Positions 55,268 through 63,999 of a DNA stretch of 64,000 nucleotides are shown here, one piece after another. The notes beneath the pieces were generated by a model. The model had not been told where the DNA came from. It worked only from the letters and a program-made list of their open reading frames with translations, and ran no database searches. Location of the stretch: positions 1-64,000 of IMG/VR virus record IMGVR_UViG_3300046002_005654; one strand, 5' to 3'. The position numbers and the translations under genes are program-made. The first letter of the stretch is position 1. Every line of letters starts with the position of its first letter. This stretch comes from a virus.

Positions 55268-57673
55268 TTACACTGATTTCTTTTTAATTCTAGCTATAGA
55301 TTGATCTACTGTTTTTGCTTTCATTTGATCATTGTGTTTAATCATATCTTGATCTAATGACTTCATTTTAGCTATTTGATCAGCTTTTGCTTTCTCTATG
55401 TCTAAATTAAACTTATCTCTTTCTAATGGACTTTCTATTCCGTCTTCAGAATCAATAGTATCAGTTTCTCCTACAGCTTTAGTTAATTCTGCAATATATC
55501 GTTTAGTGGCATCTTCTCTTTGAGAGATAGTATCTTCTAATTGAAGTTTTTGCATTTCTAATTGTTGCGCTGCTTGATTAGCTGCTTGTTGAGTTTCATT
55601 AGCTTGTTGAGATGATTCTTGTTGACGTTGATGCATTTGCTCTTCTCCGTCTTCTAATCTTCTTCTCATATCAGATAATGAAGGACTAAAGTAAATATCC
55701 ATTATAGTTGATAATGAACCACCATTTTGAATAAATGCTTGAGCATTAGATTTAATCATCTGTTCTAACTCAGCTGTTTTAGAACTAGAAGTTATAACTA
55801 ATCCGTAATCATTTTCAGAAAAAGTTTCACCATCTACGTTAAGTATTTCTATTGATTGGTCATCAAGTATATTTTGTACTTTAAGGTTTTTACCTTTTAA
55901 AGCAACTTTAGCAGTTTCTAAGAAGCATTCAAGAACTCGTATCTTACATTGCTCATGTTGCATAAACCAATACTCAGTTATATGAGATGATTGATTGACA
56001 GATCTTTCAACACCACCAACAGTTTCTCTATTTTCTATTTGACCTTGACGCTGAGCAGATACTCCTGCTATTTCGCCCATTTCCATTTTAATAAATTCAA
56101 GTAATTGTATGTGTTGTTGAATATAAGAGCCAGTCTCCATATCCATAACACGTCCGCCTTGAGTATTCATTGAGCCAGCTAGCTTACCAGTAGAAGCTCC
56201 TTGATTACCTTCTTTAAACGAATCTATTACAGCTATCTTATTAACAACAGCAAAGTGCATCCATTTCTCAACTTCCCAGTTTTCAGGTATCTTAGCTATG
56301 TCTAATTCAAATATTTTACCGTAATTAGTTGCAATAGCTTTATTTAATCTATCCCAAATAACATCATACATATATTGATAGTTTTTACATCTATCAACTA
56401 ATGATACTGCTTTAGATTGATTAGTATTATATATTTGACCTATAATACCAGCGTGACAATAAGATGGATTGTATATTTTATTATATTGAATTTTGCGTGG
56501 ACGTATATTAAGATAAATATCTTTACCTATTTTAACTCCTTCCCAAAATTCATTAACCCACATACTTTTAATCTCTTCTCCTCTATCTTTATCCGCTATG
56601 TATTCTTCAGAAGCAATTTTATATTGTTCCTCACCCATTTCATCATAATACTTAACTTGTTTTATTAATTTAATAGATTTCCAAAATAATTTAAATACTC
56701 TAATATTACCAGTATCGTCTGTATAATTAGAACCAAAGAAATGTCCATTCAACTCAGCTAAGTTGAAGATTGTATCATACATGCCTTCAACACCTGTATT
56801 CAGCGCGTCCCTAAGTAATACGTGGTTATTTTGATCATCTGAATAAGAACCTTTTGAAGACGTTGTACTATATTCCATTATATAGTCTATATCTTCTGGT
56901 TTTAATTCATCGTGATATACATCAATAATTTTGTTTGGAGACCAGTGATCTTGTATAATTATAATAGATGAATCTTCTATTCTATCTGAATTACCAGATT
57001 TTACAGAATGAACCTTCAATGAGTTTAATTTAAACATCACTGGTTCATCATTTACAATATCGCATTGATATATTTCTTCTCCAAAGATTAAAGCGTCTTT
57101 AAATCCTTCAGAGAATGTTTTGTCAAATCTTTGTTCTTGAGTATAATGTTTAAGTATTTGATTAGCCATCTTTTCTCTAAGATCTTGCCAATTGTATTTC
57201 ATATACTTTTCAAGATCTTTAAGTTTTTGCTCAAGTTCTTTGTCAGCATAATTTCCACTATACATTTCGCTAAGTTTTTCAAATAAGAATTTCTTCTTAT
57301 CTTCTTCCTTCATTGTTATTGCATCTGGATTAGTAACTATACACGACCAATCAAATCTACGTTTAATTTCTTCACCAACTAATAGATCTATTTTAGGAAC
57401 CATTATTGGGTGATGAGGTAGATTGTCAGGAACAAAACTTGCATCTATTTGATTTGGGTTAACAACATTAGTTAAATCTCTAATATCTACAACTCCATTG
57501 TATAGGTTTAAGTTTATAATCTTATTCTGTAGACTTTTTCTAACTCTTTCGTTATTATAAAAAGAGTGTCTATCTCCATAGTTTACATTATCCTCTCTCC
57601 ATTGTTTATCCTTTTTATTGTAAGGTAATCTTTGTCTTGGCAGTACTAGATTATTAATTCTTGGACCTTCCAT
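55268..57673 (-). CDS. Portal protein
   Basis: An 801-residue protein directly after the large terminase, as in crAss-like phages. The N-terminal 330 residues hold a mixed fold with LPHHPIMVPKIDLLVGEE and a tryptophan (DWSCIV). The middle has EFWEGVKIGKDIYLNIRP and QRQGQIENRETVGGVERSVNQS (about 548-569), a loop-like motif typical of this portal family. The C-terminus is a Gln/Ala/Glu-rich coiled coil (about 690-780). It would form the dodecameric DNA channel. It has its own promoter at 57711-57740. Confidence 0.82.
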   Translation of the reverse strand: MEGPRINNLVLPRQRLPYNKKDKQWREDNVNYGDRHSFYNNERVRKSLQNKIINLNLYNGVVDIRDLTNVVNPNQIDASFVPDNLPHHPIMVPKIDLLVGEEIKRRFDWSCIVTNPDAITMKEEDKKKFLFEKLSEMYSGNYADKELEQKLKDLEKYMKYNWQDLREKMANQILKHYTQEQRFDKTFSEGFKDALIFGEEIYQCDIVNDEPVMFKLNSLKVHSVKSGNSDRIEDSSIIIIQDHWSPNKIIDVYHDELKPEDIDYIMEYSTTSSKGSYSDDQNNHVLLRDALNTGVEGMYDTIFNLAELNGHFFGSNYTDDTGNIRVFKLFWKSIKLIKQVKYYDEMGEEQYKIASEEYIADKDRGEEIKSMWVNEFWEGVKIGKDIYLNIRPRKIQYNKIYNPSYCHAGIIGQIYNTNQSKAVSLVDRCKNYQYMYDVIWDRLNKAIATNYGKIFELDIAKIPENWEVEKWMHFAVVNKIAVIDSFKEGNQGASTGKLAGSMNTQGGRVMDMETGSYIQQHIQLLEFIKMEMGEIAGVSAQRQGQIENRETVGGVERSVNQSSHITEYWFMQHEQCKIRVLECFLETAKVALKGKNLKVQNILDDQSIEILNVDGETFSENDYGLVITSSSKTAELEQMIKSNAQAFIQNGGSLSTIMDIYFSPSLSDMRRRLEDGEEQMHQRQQESSQQANETQQAANQAAQQLEMQKLQLEDTISQREDATKRYIAELTKAVGETDTIDSEDGIESPLERDKFNLDIEKAKADQIAKMKSLDQDMIKHNDQMKAKTVDQSIARIKKKSV

Positions 57674-57710
57674 ATTTTGTATATTAAATTATATTTACAT
57701 TGCTAACTAG

Positions 57711-57740
57711 CAAATATACGAATTATAAAACTGTAATCAA
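57711..57740 (-). promoter_or_regulatory. Promoter for the portal gene
   Basis: The minus strand reads TTG (57738-57740), 19 bases, TATATTTG (57711-57718), in the 100-base gap between terminase stop and portal start. This is the best textbook match to the Bacteroidota consensus in the window. Confidence 0.8.
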
Positions 57741-57773
57741 TATAAATATCTAATTATTTTACTTTTTTCTATA

Positions 57774-60050
57774 TTAAGTAATAGCATTTTGTTGCCAATT
57801 ATTGTTTTGTATTGGTTTATAATTTTTATTAAAGAAGTTATCTGCAGACGCATTAGTTATCTTCTTATCTTGATTTCCTTTTGCCACAGCAGTTCTTTTA
57901 ACTCTATCTTCTCTTAATATAAATAACATACCAGCGGCTGAAACTCTATCAAAGTTACCATCACTATTCCAAGCTATACATTCTTCTACATATGGAATAC
58001 TTCTAAGTCTATGCATATTAAGTCTTTCATCTTCGTCATCTCCGTGAGCTTTTGTTTTCATCCACTCAGCTTGTAACATTCTTCCCCAGCTATTTATTTT
58101 TGCATTAGCATGAGTCCCTTTAGCTTTATTACCATATAGATTAGTTGCTTTAACCATATCCATATCTTTTAATATTTGAGGTACATCAGCAAGGTAGTGT
58201 AAACAATTTTTACTATCAAAATAACTAAATAATCCTTTTAAATTTGATTCATAATTAGCTTCTGCATTGTAAAATCTTAAACATCTTAATGCTATTTCAT
58301 AAGCTTCATTTGCTAATCTAGGTCTTCCTGAATATTCAGCAACTATCCTATCTGTAAATAAATCCATTATATGAATACTAAATAATGATCCACCTGTATC
58401 TGAATCAATAGGGTCAATCCCTGCTATATATCTACCTCGTTGAATATCTCCTTGAGCATTCTTTCTTGGCATTTCAAATATTTCAAGACATCCAGTTCTA
58501 TTGTTATCAGACGAATCATAAGCCCTTAATGGACTTAAGTCAGAATTAGGTTTCCATTCAACTTCTCCTAAGTTATTTAAAAGTAATTCACCAACATAGT
58601 GTTCAGCTAAAAACGATTCTTGTTTAGGCGCAATACTTTCAAGATACTCTTTTAAATCAGCCACAGGAAACATAGTTCCTTCAGTTCTCATTACAGCTTC
58701 TTGAGGAGTAATAGGTTCTTCAGCTTTTTTCTGAGTAATAGCTGTAGATTCAGATGAACTATACTTAACATCAAATCTATCTATTAATATCTCAACAAGT
58801 GCTTTAATTACATCTGGTTCTCCATTTGTATCATCATAACATCCATTACGATTTAAATATGCTCCCCAAAAGAAAGAACAAAGACTTTCTCCATTTGTAT
58901 TTTTATCAAATACATTTTTTAAAGCATATATATTATAAGCACCTGGTTTATAAAATAGTTTTTCAGAACCTGCAAATGAAGCTCCCATTGTACCTCCAGT
59001 CCCACCAGCTAGCATAAATCCAAACGCCACATCACCATCCTCAACAGCTTTTCTATTTACATTCCAAGCTTTTTCAAGATTATTAAATAGACCGTCTTCT
59101 TCATAATGAATTAAAGGGCCCCTAATACCCCTGGCTTTATCTGGATTATCCTTTAATGATATACCAAATATAGAGGCTAAGTTTCCTTTACGAGAACCAT
59201 ATTCGTCTAAGTATCCAAGCTGTAATTCCATAGCTTTTTTACCATCGACAATTCTATTCTTAGCTAAAGGAGTGTGTTCTCCAATCCAGTCTAACGTATC
59301 GAGAATCTTACCCCAGATTCCTTTATCACCTGATAGAAACGTTTTATCTGATGCCAAGTGAAAGTTTGGATTACCAGAACCTGGATATACGTACATATTA
59401 CGAGGAGACTCAGAAGCATTTTTAAAACTAAAACCGATTCCCCTAGTTTTGAGAACCTTACCATGTTGACCATTGTCTTTTGCTTGTTGTGTATAGTGAA
59501 AATATAGATAATCTCCAAGCCAAGCTTTAGCAAACTTCTTTACACGCTCTCCTTTTGACTTCTTATTTTCTGATTTTAAACCTACAGTTTCTACTAACCA
59601 TATTGGGCTGTAGTTCCAGTAGAAGTACAATGTTCCAGGAATCCATTCTCCGTCGGATTCCCTGACAACACCGTGCTTCCATTTATATAATTCATCTTTC
59701 CAAAACTGAGCATACTCAGATTTAGGATTTGAATTTCTTGGTATATTAGTATACCTTCCATTTTTTTCAAAGAATATGGCTGCTTGCCTAAAGTAGTCCA
59801 TATCCTCTAGTATATGTGGATTAGTTAAATCTACTTCAACCCTTCCGTCTTTATAAAATTTATCTTCTCGTGGTTTATCTTTACAGAAACCTCTTTCATC
59901 TTCTGATGATATAAGGTTTTGTATAAACTTAACACTTGATATATATTCTAACAGTTGGTCATATACTTCTTTTGGAATCTCTTTATTATCAAGCATTTTT
60001 CTATAATACGATATAGGTGTTTGATAATCATTAAGTCTATTTAAGTCCAT
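57774..60050 (-). CDS. terL: Terminase large subunit
   Basis: A 758-residue DNA-packaging motor. The ATPase motif I is KTRGIGFSF (201-209), the variant Walker A found in several terminases in which the GK step is replaced by GF. Motif II is probably IHYEEDGLF (around 315), with the paired glutamates. The C-terminal nuclease begins at YIAGIDPIDSD (around 555) with the first metal-binding aspartate. Its ATG is embedded in the last codons of the GroEL gene (CAATGGACTTAA), so translation of the two is coupled. Motif assignment is good; the small subunit is not certain. Confidence 0.88.
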   Translation of the reverse strand: MDLNRLNDYQTPISYYRKMLDNKEIPKEVYDQLLEYISSVKFIQNLISSEDERGFCKDKPREDKFYKDGRVEVDLTNPHILEDMDYFRQAAIFFEKNGRYTNIPRNSNPKSEYAQFWKDELYKWKHGVVRESDGEWIPGTLYFYWNYSPIWLVETVGLKSENKKSKGERVKKFAKAWLGDYLYFHYTQQAKDNGQHGKVLKTRGIGFSFKNASESPRNMYVYPGSGNPNFHLASDKTFLSGDKGIWGKILDTLDWIGEHTPLAKNRIVDGKKAMELQLGYLDEYGSRKGNLASIFGISLKDNPDKARGIRGPLIHYEEDGLFNNLEKAWNVNRKAVEDGDVAFGFMLAGGTGGTMGASFAGSEKLFYKPGAYNIYALKNVFDKNTNGESLCSFFWGAYLNRNGCYDDTNGEPDVIKALVEILIDRFDVKYSSSESTAITQKKAEEPITPQEAVMRTEGTMFPVADLKEYLESIAPKQESFLAEHYVGELLLNNLGEVEWKPNSDLSPLRAYDSSDNNRTGCLEIFEMPRKNAQGDIQRGRYIAGIDPIDSDTGGSLFSIHIMDLFTDRIVAEYSGRPRLANEAYEIALRCLRFYNAEANYESNLKGLFSYFDSKNCLHYLADVPQILKDMDMVKATNLYGNKAKGTHANAKINSWGRMLQAEWMKTKAHGDDEDERLNMHRLRSIPYVEECIAWNSDGNFDRVSAAGMLFILREDRVKRTAVAKGNQDKKITNASADNFFNKNYKPIQNNNWQQNAIT

Positions 60051-61501
60051 TGGCGTTCGTTCAATACAACAGTATCTGTTGATAGTATTGTTCTAGCTAC
60101 AGATACTGCATTTTCTAATGCACATCTAGTTACTTTAAGTGGGTCAATTATATTTTTTTCAAACATATCTGTCAACGCAGGAACCCCTATTATATCTATA
60201 GGTTTATTTAAACTAACAAGTATTCCTAATTCTACTGAATTATGAGATAAATCTTTTATTGTTTTAGCTACTATTTGATTTGCATTATATAAAGCTATTC
60301 CTCCTCCTTGAACAATTCCCTCTTCTAATGCACAAGATGTTGCCAGAACTGCATCATCATATCTATCTTTACGTTCTTTCATTTCTATTTCAGAAACTCC
60401 ACCAACTTTGATTATGGATATTTTTCCAGTAAGATTAGTTATTCTTTGTTCTATTAATTCCTTGTCTTGTTTAGTTAATTCTTTAAGTTTAGATAAAGCT
60501 TTTAAATCTTCTATGTATTCTTTAATGTCTACATCAGGATGTTTAACTAATATACTATTACTTTTAGTTACTTTTAAAGACTTTAATTTACCAAATGATG
60601 TTAGACTATATTGTTTAGTAAAATTGTTAATTAAATCAGCTCCTGTGAAGTCAGAGATATCACTAAGTAAGTCTTTTCTATATTGAGAAAATCCTGGAGA
60701 CTTAATAACACATAATTTTAATGATCCACTAAGGACGTTTGACTCTAACAATCTAAGTAGATTTTCAGAAAGACCTTCTGTAATAATTAATAATGATTCG
60801 TTATTTTCTGCTATTTGTTTAATAGGAGTTTCAAATGATTTAAGATTTTCTAACTTACCATCTATTAATAAAACATATGGGTCTTCAAAGTTACATTCAG
60901 CTTTCTTATTTGTATTTATAAAGTGTTTTGAAAAATATGATACTTGTAATGACATACCATCTATTAACTCTAATGAGTCTTCATTATCATTACTTTCTTC
61001 TACTTTAATTATACTTGCGTGATTATAAGCTTGTTGTATAATATCACCTATGTGAGTATCATTATTAGCCGATATGCTTGCAAGATATTTAATATCTTTA
61101 TGTTCTAATTTTCTTGAGTTTAGTTTTAGTTGTTCTAATACTTTTGGTATAATCTCGTCAAACGCTTTATTTATTTCATTAGAATCAAAGTCTTTTAGAT
61201 TCTGTATAAATGAATTAGCTAATACTATAGCCGTTGTAGTTCCATCACCTGCTAAATCAACTTGTAATTCAGCAACTTCTTTTACTATTTTAGCACCAAT
61301 ATTCTCTATAGCATTTCTAAAGTAAATCTCTCTAGCTACTTTAACTCCGTCTTTAGTTATTTCAGGATCTCCATATTGATTAGATATAATTACAGTCTTT
61401 CCATCAGGTCCCATTGTAGAAGCTACAGCTTGCGATAACTTTTCTACGCCACTAAATAATAGGCTTCTAGCTTCGTCTTTAAAATATATTTCTTTATTCA
61501 T
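60041..61501 (-). CDS. groEL: Phage-encoded GroEL-type chaperonin
   Basis: This 486-residue group I chaperonin folds proteins by ATP-driven encapsulation. MGPDGKTV (30-37), D51 in ITKDG, GDGTTTA (85-91; D86 equals GroEL D87), PGF in the apical domain (269-271), RKDRYDD with D383 (GroEL D398), QGGG (398-401) and IDPLKVTR with D453 (GroEL D495) retain the ATPase core. Compared with E. coli GroEL, about 14 residues are missing before D383, about 27 between D383 and D453, and the GGM tail is absent. In the substrate groove, GroEL Y203 is H193. It lies three genes after the GroES-like gene and overlaps the terminase start. Probable clients are capsid or packaging proteins. Confidence 0.95.
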   Translation of the reverse strand: MNKEIYFKDEARSLLFSGVEKLSQAVASTMGPDGKTVIISNQYGDPEITKDGVKVAREIYFRNAIENIGAKIVKEVAELQVDLAGDGTTTAIVLANSFIQNLKDFDSNEINKAFDEIIPKVLEQLKLNSRKLEHKDIKYLASISANNDTHIGDIIQQAYNHASIIKVEESNDNEDSLELIDGMSLQVSYFSKHFINTNKKAECNFEDPYVLLIDGKLENLKSFETPIKQIAENNESLLIITEGLSENLLRLLESNVLSGSLKLCVIKSPGFSQYRKDLLSDISDFTGADLINNFTKQYSLTSFGKLKSLKVTKSNSILVKHPDVDIKEYIEDLKALSKLKELTKQDKELIEQRITNLTGKISIIKVGGVSEIEMKERKDRYDDAVLATSCALEEGIVQGGGIALYNANQIVAKTIKDLSHNSVELGILVSLNKPIDIIGVPALTDMFEKNIIDPLKVTRCALENAVSVARTILSTDTVVLNERQWT

Positions 61502-61749
61502 AATTTATAATGTTCTTGATAATAATTATCAACATTAACTTCTTCAATTTCATCAATTCTTAATGATACTATATCATTATTATCTTGAATAAATTTAAAA
61601 TTTTTTGGAAAAGAACTATTATTTTCTAACATAAATATAAAATCATTTATATTTTGATCTATAATCTTATATGTATTATCTATCCATAATATTCTTCCAC
61701 CTGGATATTTTAATCTTCCTCTGCATTTTATAAATTCTATTTTATTCAT
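61498..61749 (-). CDS. Small hypothetical protein (83 aa)
   Basis: A basic then acidic small protein, MNKIEFIKCRGRLKYPGGRI, with DNTYKIIDQ and a Glu-rich C-terminus, probably a compact beta fold. It overlaps the GroEL start by 4 bases and the previous stop by 8 bases, so it belongs to the chaperonin-terminase unit. No family recognised. Confidence 0.65.
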   Translation of the reverse strand: MNKIEFIKCRGRLKYPGGRILWIDNTYKIIDQNINDFIFMLENNSSFPKNFKFIQDNNDIVSLRIDEIEEVNVDNYYQEHYKL

Positions 61750-62308
61750 AACTTAATCCGTCTTCAAATGCGTTAAGCGTTCTACTCCCTTTATTCCTTC
61801 CATCCATTTCTTTTTGCTCTGTTAAAACTTCCTTATAAGCAGCTTTAAGATTACGCATAATATCTGGTATTCCTTTATTAGCAGCTACAATCATTGGAAG
61901 TGTAGTTACAGTTCCGCCACTGCTAGTTCTTTCATCAAGTAATTCATTTGTTTTTAGAAGGTAATCTGATATATCATCAGCCGACTTTAATGAACTCTTA
62001 TATAGTTTAGCGATTGGACTTATAGACATCTTTTCGTAAAACTTAATAGCTTCACTAATAACAGTATCTATTTTCCAATCAGAATCTAAACCAATATCTT
62101 TTATTATTTCATTACGTCTAATTTCATTATTAGTCATATCTACATAGTCAGATCTAATATCTGAGTAATAATATATAAATAACATCTCTTTAAATGCAGT
62201 TTCTTTTTGTCTAGATTTATCTCTTTTAAGTATTGCCTTAAATGGCAAAACGCCCCAAGCTTCTTCTGAAACCTGGAGCGAGAAATCTACCATTGTAAAT
62301 AATTTCAT
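61742..62308 (-). CDS. Packaging-region protein, possible small terminase (188 aa)
   Basis: A mostly helical protein with LPFKAILKRDKSRQKETAF near the N-terminus and a DDISDYLLKTNELLDE region. I recall such proteins encoded ahead of terminases in Bacteroidota phages. No helix-turn-helix is obvious, so small terminase is only a guess from position. The start at 62308 overlaps the preceding stop by one base (TAATG); an internal ATG five codons later is also possible. Confidence 0.6.
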   Translation of the reverse strand: MKLFTMVDFSLQVSEEAWGVLPFKAILKRDKSRQKETAFKEMLFIYYYSDIRSDYVDMTNNEIRRNEIIKDIGLDSDWKIDTVISEAIKFYEKMSISPIAKLYKSSLKSADDISDYLLKTNELLDERTSSGGTVTTLPMIVAANKGIPDIMRNLKAAYKEVLTEQKEMDGRNKGSRTLNAFEDGLSYE

Positions 62309-62496
62309 TATTTTTTGAGCATAATAGGCTCCGCCTCTACAACTTCTGGTTCTTTTACTGGTTCAAAATGAGCCTTTAAAAGATCTAATGCCTGACTAAC
62401 TACGGCTGAGTCTTTCAGTCCAAACGCACCTTTTGTTGATGCCATATTTAATGCTTGTTCTATTACGCTTACTACTTGTGTCATGTTTGTTTCCAT
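62308..62496 (-). CDS. Small hypothetical protein (62 aa)
   Basis: A short helical protein, METNMTQVVSVIEQALNMAS, with KGAFGLKDSAVVSQALDLL and a Glu/Pro-rich C-terminus. It overlaps both neighbours by one base. The pattern GAFxLxDSxxVxxAL is one I associate with small Bacteroidota phage proteins of unknown function. Confidence 0.6.
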   Translation of the reverse strand: METNMTQVVSVIEQALNMASTKGAFGLKDSAVVSQALDLLKAHFEPVKEPEVVEAEPIMLKK

Positions 62497-62855
62497 TACT
62501 TTAAAAATTTTGCTTTAATAAATCTATCTTCAATTATTGCGAAAGTATTTAGACCTACTTGAATAGGGTCTATCTTAACTTGTTCTCTTACTTCGTAAGC
62601 ATTATTTGATTCTGTTTTAACAGGAACCATCATTTTTTCTATATCTATAAGTACTTCATCTCCAGCGGAAACGGTTATGTCTCTAAAATTTATTGTTCCG
62701 GCAACTATAAACTGCCTGTCTGATAGTACATTTTCTGATAATACTAATTCACCATCTTCCTCTAAGTTATTTAAAGTAATAATTACTTTATTAAATAACG
62801 GTTGTAACGGAAAATCAATTATAACCTCTCCAACCTCTTCTTTACTCAATCTCAT
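62496..62855 (-). CDS. GroES-like co-chaperonin
   Basis: The product is 119 residues. QPLFNKVIITLN (18-29) parallels the N-terminal PLxDRVIV strand of GroES, SAGDEVLIDIEKMM parallels the VGDxVxF strand, and TFAIIEDRFIKAKF matches the last ILAIVE-type strand. Between them is a Gly/Glu/Ser-rich stretch (EEDGELVLSENVLSD) where the mobile loop would be. Length is close to T4 gp31 (111) and a little over GroES (97). The match is weaker than for GroEL, but the GroEL gene is three genes downstream in the same operon. Likely caps the phage or host GroEL ring. Confidence 0.65.
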   Translation of the reverse strand: MRLSKEEVGEVIIDFPLQPLFNKVIITLNNLEEDGELVLSENVLSDRQFIVAGTINFRDITVSAGDEVLIDIEKMMVPVKTESNNAYEVREQVKIDPIQVGLNTFAIIEDRFIKAKFLK

Positions 62856-63150
62856 TCTTGTTTTGTTTTAAATTATGGTATTCTTTTAATTTATCTTTTT
62901 GTTTTAAAAGCTTTTTATATACATTGTATGTTGTATATAGTTTTCCTAGATGTGCAAATATAAAATTAGTTTTTAATTTATTAAATTCAACTTCATTTTC
63001 TATTCCATCTAACTCAATACTCACTATAGTTTCTCTTGCAAATCTATATGGTGAGTTTACTATTTTATTTATAACACTGTCTTGTAGATGATGTTTTAAA
63101 CCAATTTTATGCATTAATAGTTTAACCTTATCACTATCTACTTTATTCAT
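62842..63150 (-). CDS. Small hypothetical protein (102 aa)
   Basis: A helical protein, MNKVDSDKVKLLMHKIGLKHHLQD, with a conserved-looking IVNSPYRFARETI segment and a basic C-terminus (KDKLKEYHNLKQNKNE). The pattern VxxSPFRFxxExI is common to small proteins of Bacteroidota phages encoded near DNA packaging genes. It overlaps both neighbours. Function unknown. Confidence 0.65.
   Translation of the reverse strand: MNKVDSDKVKLLMHKIGLKHHLQDSVINKIVNSPYRFARETIVSIELDGIENEVEFNKLKTNFIFAHLGKLYTTYNVYKKLLKQKDKLKEYHNLKQNKNEIE
62955..62984 (-). promoter_or_regulatory. Possible internal promoter before the GroES-like gene
   Basis: The minus strand reads TATATTTG (62955-62962) with a TTA 19 bases upstream (62982-62984) rather than TTG. 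It lies inside the 102-residue gene, about 100 bases before the GroES-like start, and could give the chaperonin-terminase genes separate transcription. The weak -33 keeps this tentative. Confidence 0.4.
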
Positions 63151-63541
63151 TATCTACTATATTAAAATTAAATATAATTTTAAAGCTCTTACAATTATTT
63201 GTTAATTCAGGAATAAACTTACTAGCTATCTCGCCTTCAATAATAATATTCTTTTTTCTAAGAGTTGTTAGTATGTTGTGAAGACCATTGCTATTCATTT
63301 TCTTTCCTTCAAATAAAGGATCGTCCATTATTTTTATCTTAGTATCATAATCAAATACAACCTTCCATAATATTTTATTATTAGTTATTTCTTTTTTGTA
63401 TTTATAATGATAATATAAAAGTAATGACAATACTTGTTGCTGTTGATTATTAAGTCCGTGAAAGCTGCTTGTGACATCTAACCATTTAAGAAATAAATCT
63501 TTTAACTTAACATTTAAATTAGCTTCTTTAACATTAATCAT
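63143..63541 (-). CDS. Winged-helix-like small protein (132 aa)
   Basis: I place the start at 63541 (MINVKEANL); the longer frame would run 60 bases further into the upstream zinc-ribbon gene. A helical region LNNQQQQVLSLLLYYHYKY is followed by a beta-turn and the helix LHNILTTLRKKNIII with a short hairpin, like a recognition helix and wing of a winged helix-turn-helix. It may be a transcription regulator or a packaging-related DNA binder. Both ends overlap neighbours by 8 bases. Confidence 0.6.
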   Translation of the reverse strand: MINVKEANLNVKLKDLFLKWLDVTSSFHGLNNQQQQVLSLLLYYHYKYKKEITNNKILWKVVFDYDTKIKIMDDPLFEGKKMNSNGLHNILTTLRKKNIIIEGEIASKFIPELTNNCKSFKIIFNFNIVDNE

Positions 63542-63854
63542 TTTTTCTTTTTTGTACGTAATCATTGTATTCATATATGTTTTTAAAATCTCGTAAATCA
63601 TTTACTGATCCACATCTAAAACATACATTATTGTCAATATCATCTACTACAATATGTAAACTATTACAGTGCCTACAAGCCACTACAGGCTCACTATCGT
63701 AGTCTCTTAATTTATTCTCCTTAATCTCCCTAATTTTGTTGTCTAAGTCTTTAATATATTCTGTATCAAATACCGGAAAGGGAGATAATACATTATAGTA
63801 GTGAAGGTGTTTAGATAGCGCTATCAGGTATTCTGTTACCTTCTTGCTTTCCAT
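63534..63854 (-). CDS. Zinc-ribbon protein (106 aa)
   Basis: A helical N-terminal half is followed by CRHC and CFRC, 17 residues apart, in a beta-ribbon context (ACRHCNSLHIVV, NNVCFRCGSVNDL), typical of transcription-factor-like zinc ribbons. It ends with a charged tail. It is coupled to the winged-helix-like gene by an 8-base overlap and its start lies within the next upstream gene. The pair could be regulatory; no direct evidence. Confidence 0.7.
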   Translation of the reverse strand: MESKKVTEYLIALSKHLHYYNVLSPFPVFDTEYIKDLDNKIREIKENKLRDYDSEPVVACRHCNSLHIVVDDIDNNVCFRCGSVNDLRDFKNIYEYNDYVQKRKND

Positions 63855-63999
63855 TTGTTATTTTAATTTTAGCTGACCATAAGTCATTGTTATTATTATC
63901 TAATATTATTTTATAAGAGTAGTTTGAATATGATCTTCTAAACGTTTCCATATTTATTATAAACCTATCTACCTTATCCAATATTTCTTTTATTCCAGT
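63811..63999 (-). CDS. Hypothetical protein, 5' partial at the right edge
   Basis: The minus-strand frame is open from the window edge to a stop at 63811 (62 codons seen). The visible C-terminus is helical and charged (GIKEILDKVDRFIINMETF), then DLWSAKIKI, ending near RIPDSAI. It overlaps the zinc-ribbon start by 44 bases. Codon use and the absence of stops over the edge support coding, but the start and identity are outside the window. Confidence 0.55.
   Translation of the reverse strand, partial: TGIKEILDKVDRFIINMETFRRSYSNYSYKIILDNNNNDLWSAKIKITNGKQEGNRIPDSAI

Noticed and set aside
61742-62308. Firm call of small terminase
   Set aside because: Only position supports it; no DNA-binding motif was seen, so it is left as a possibility.
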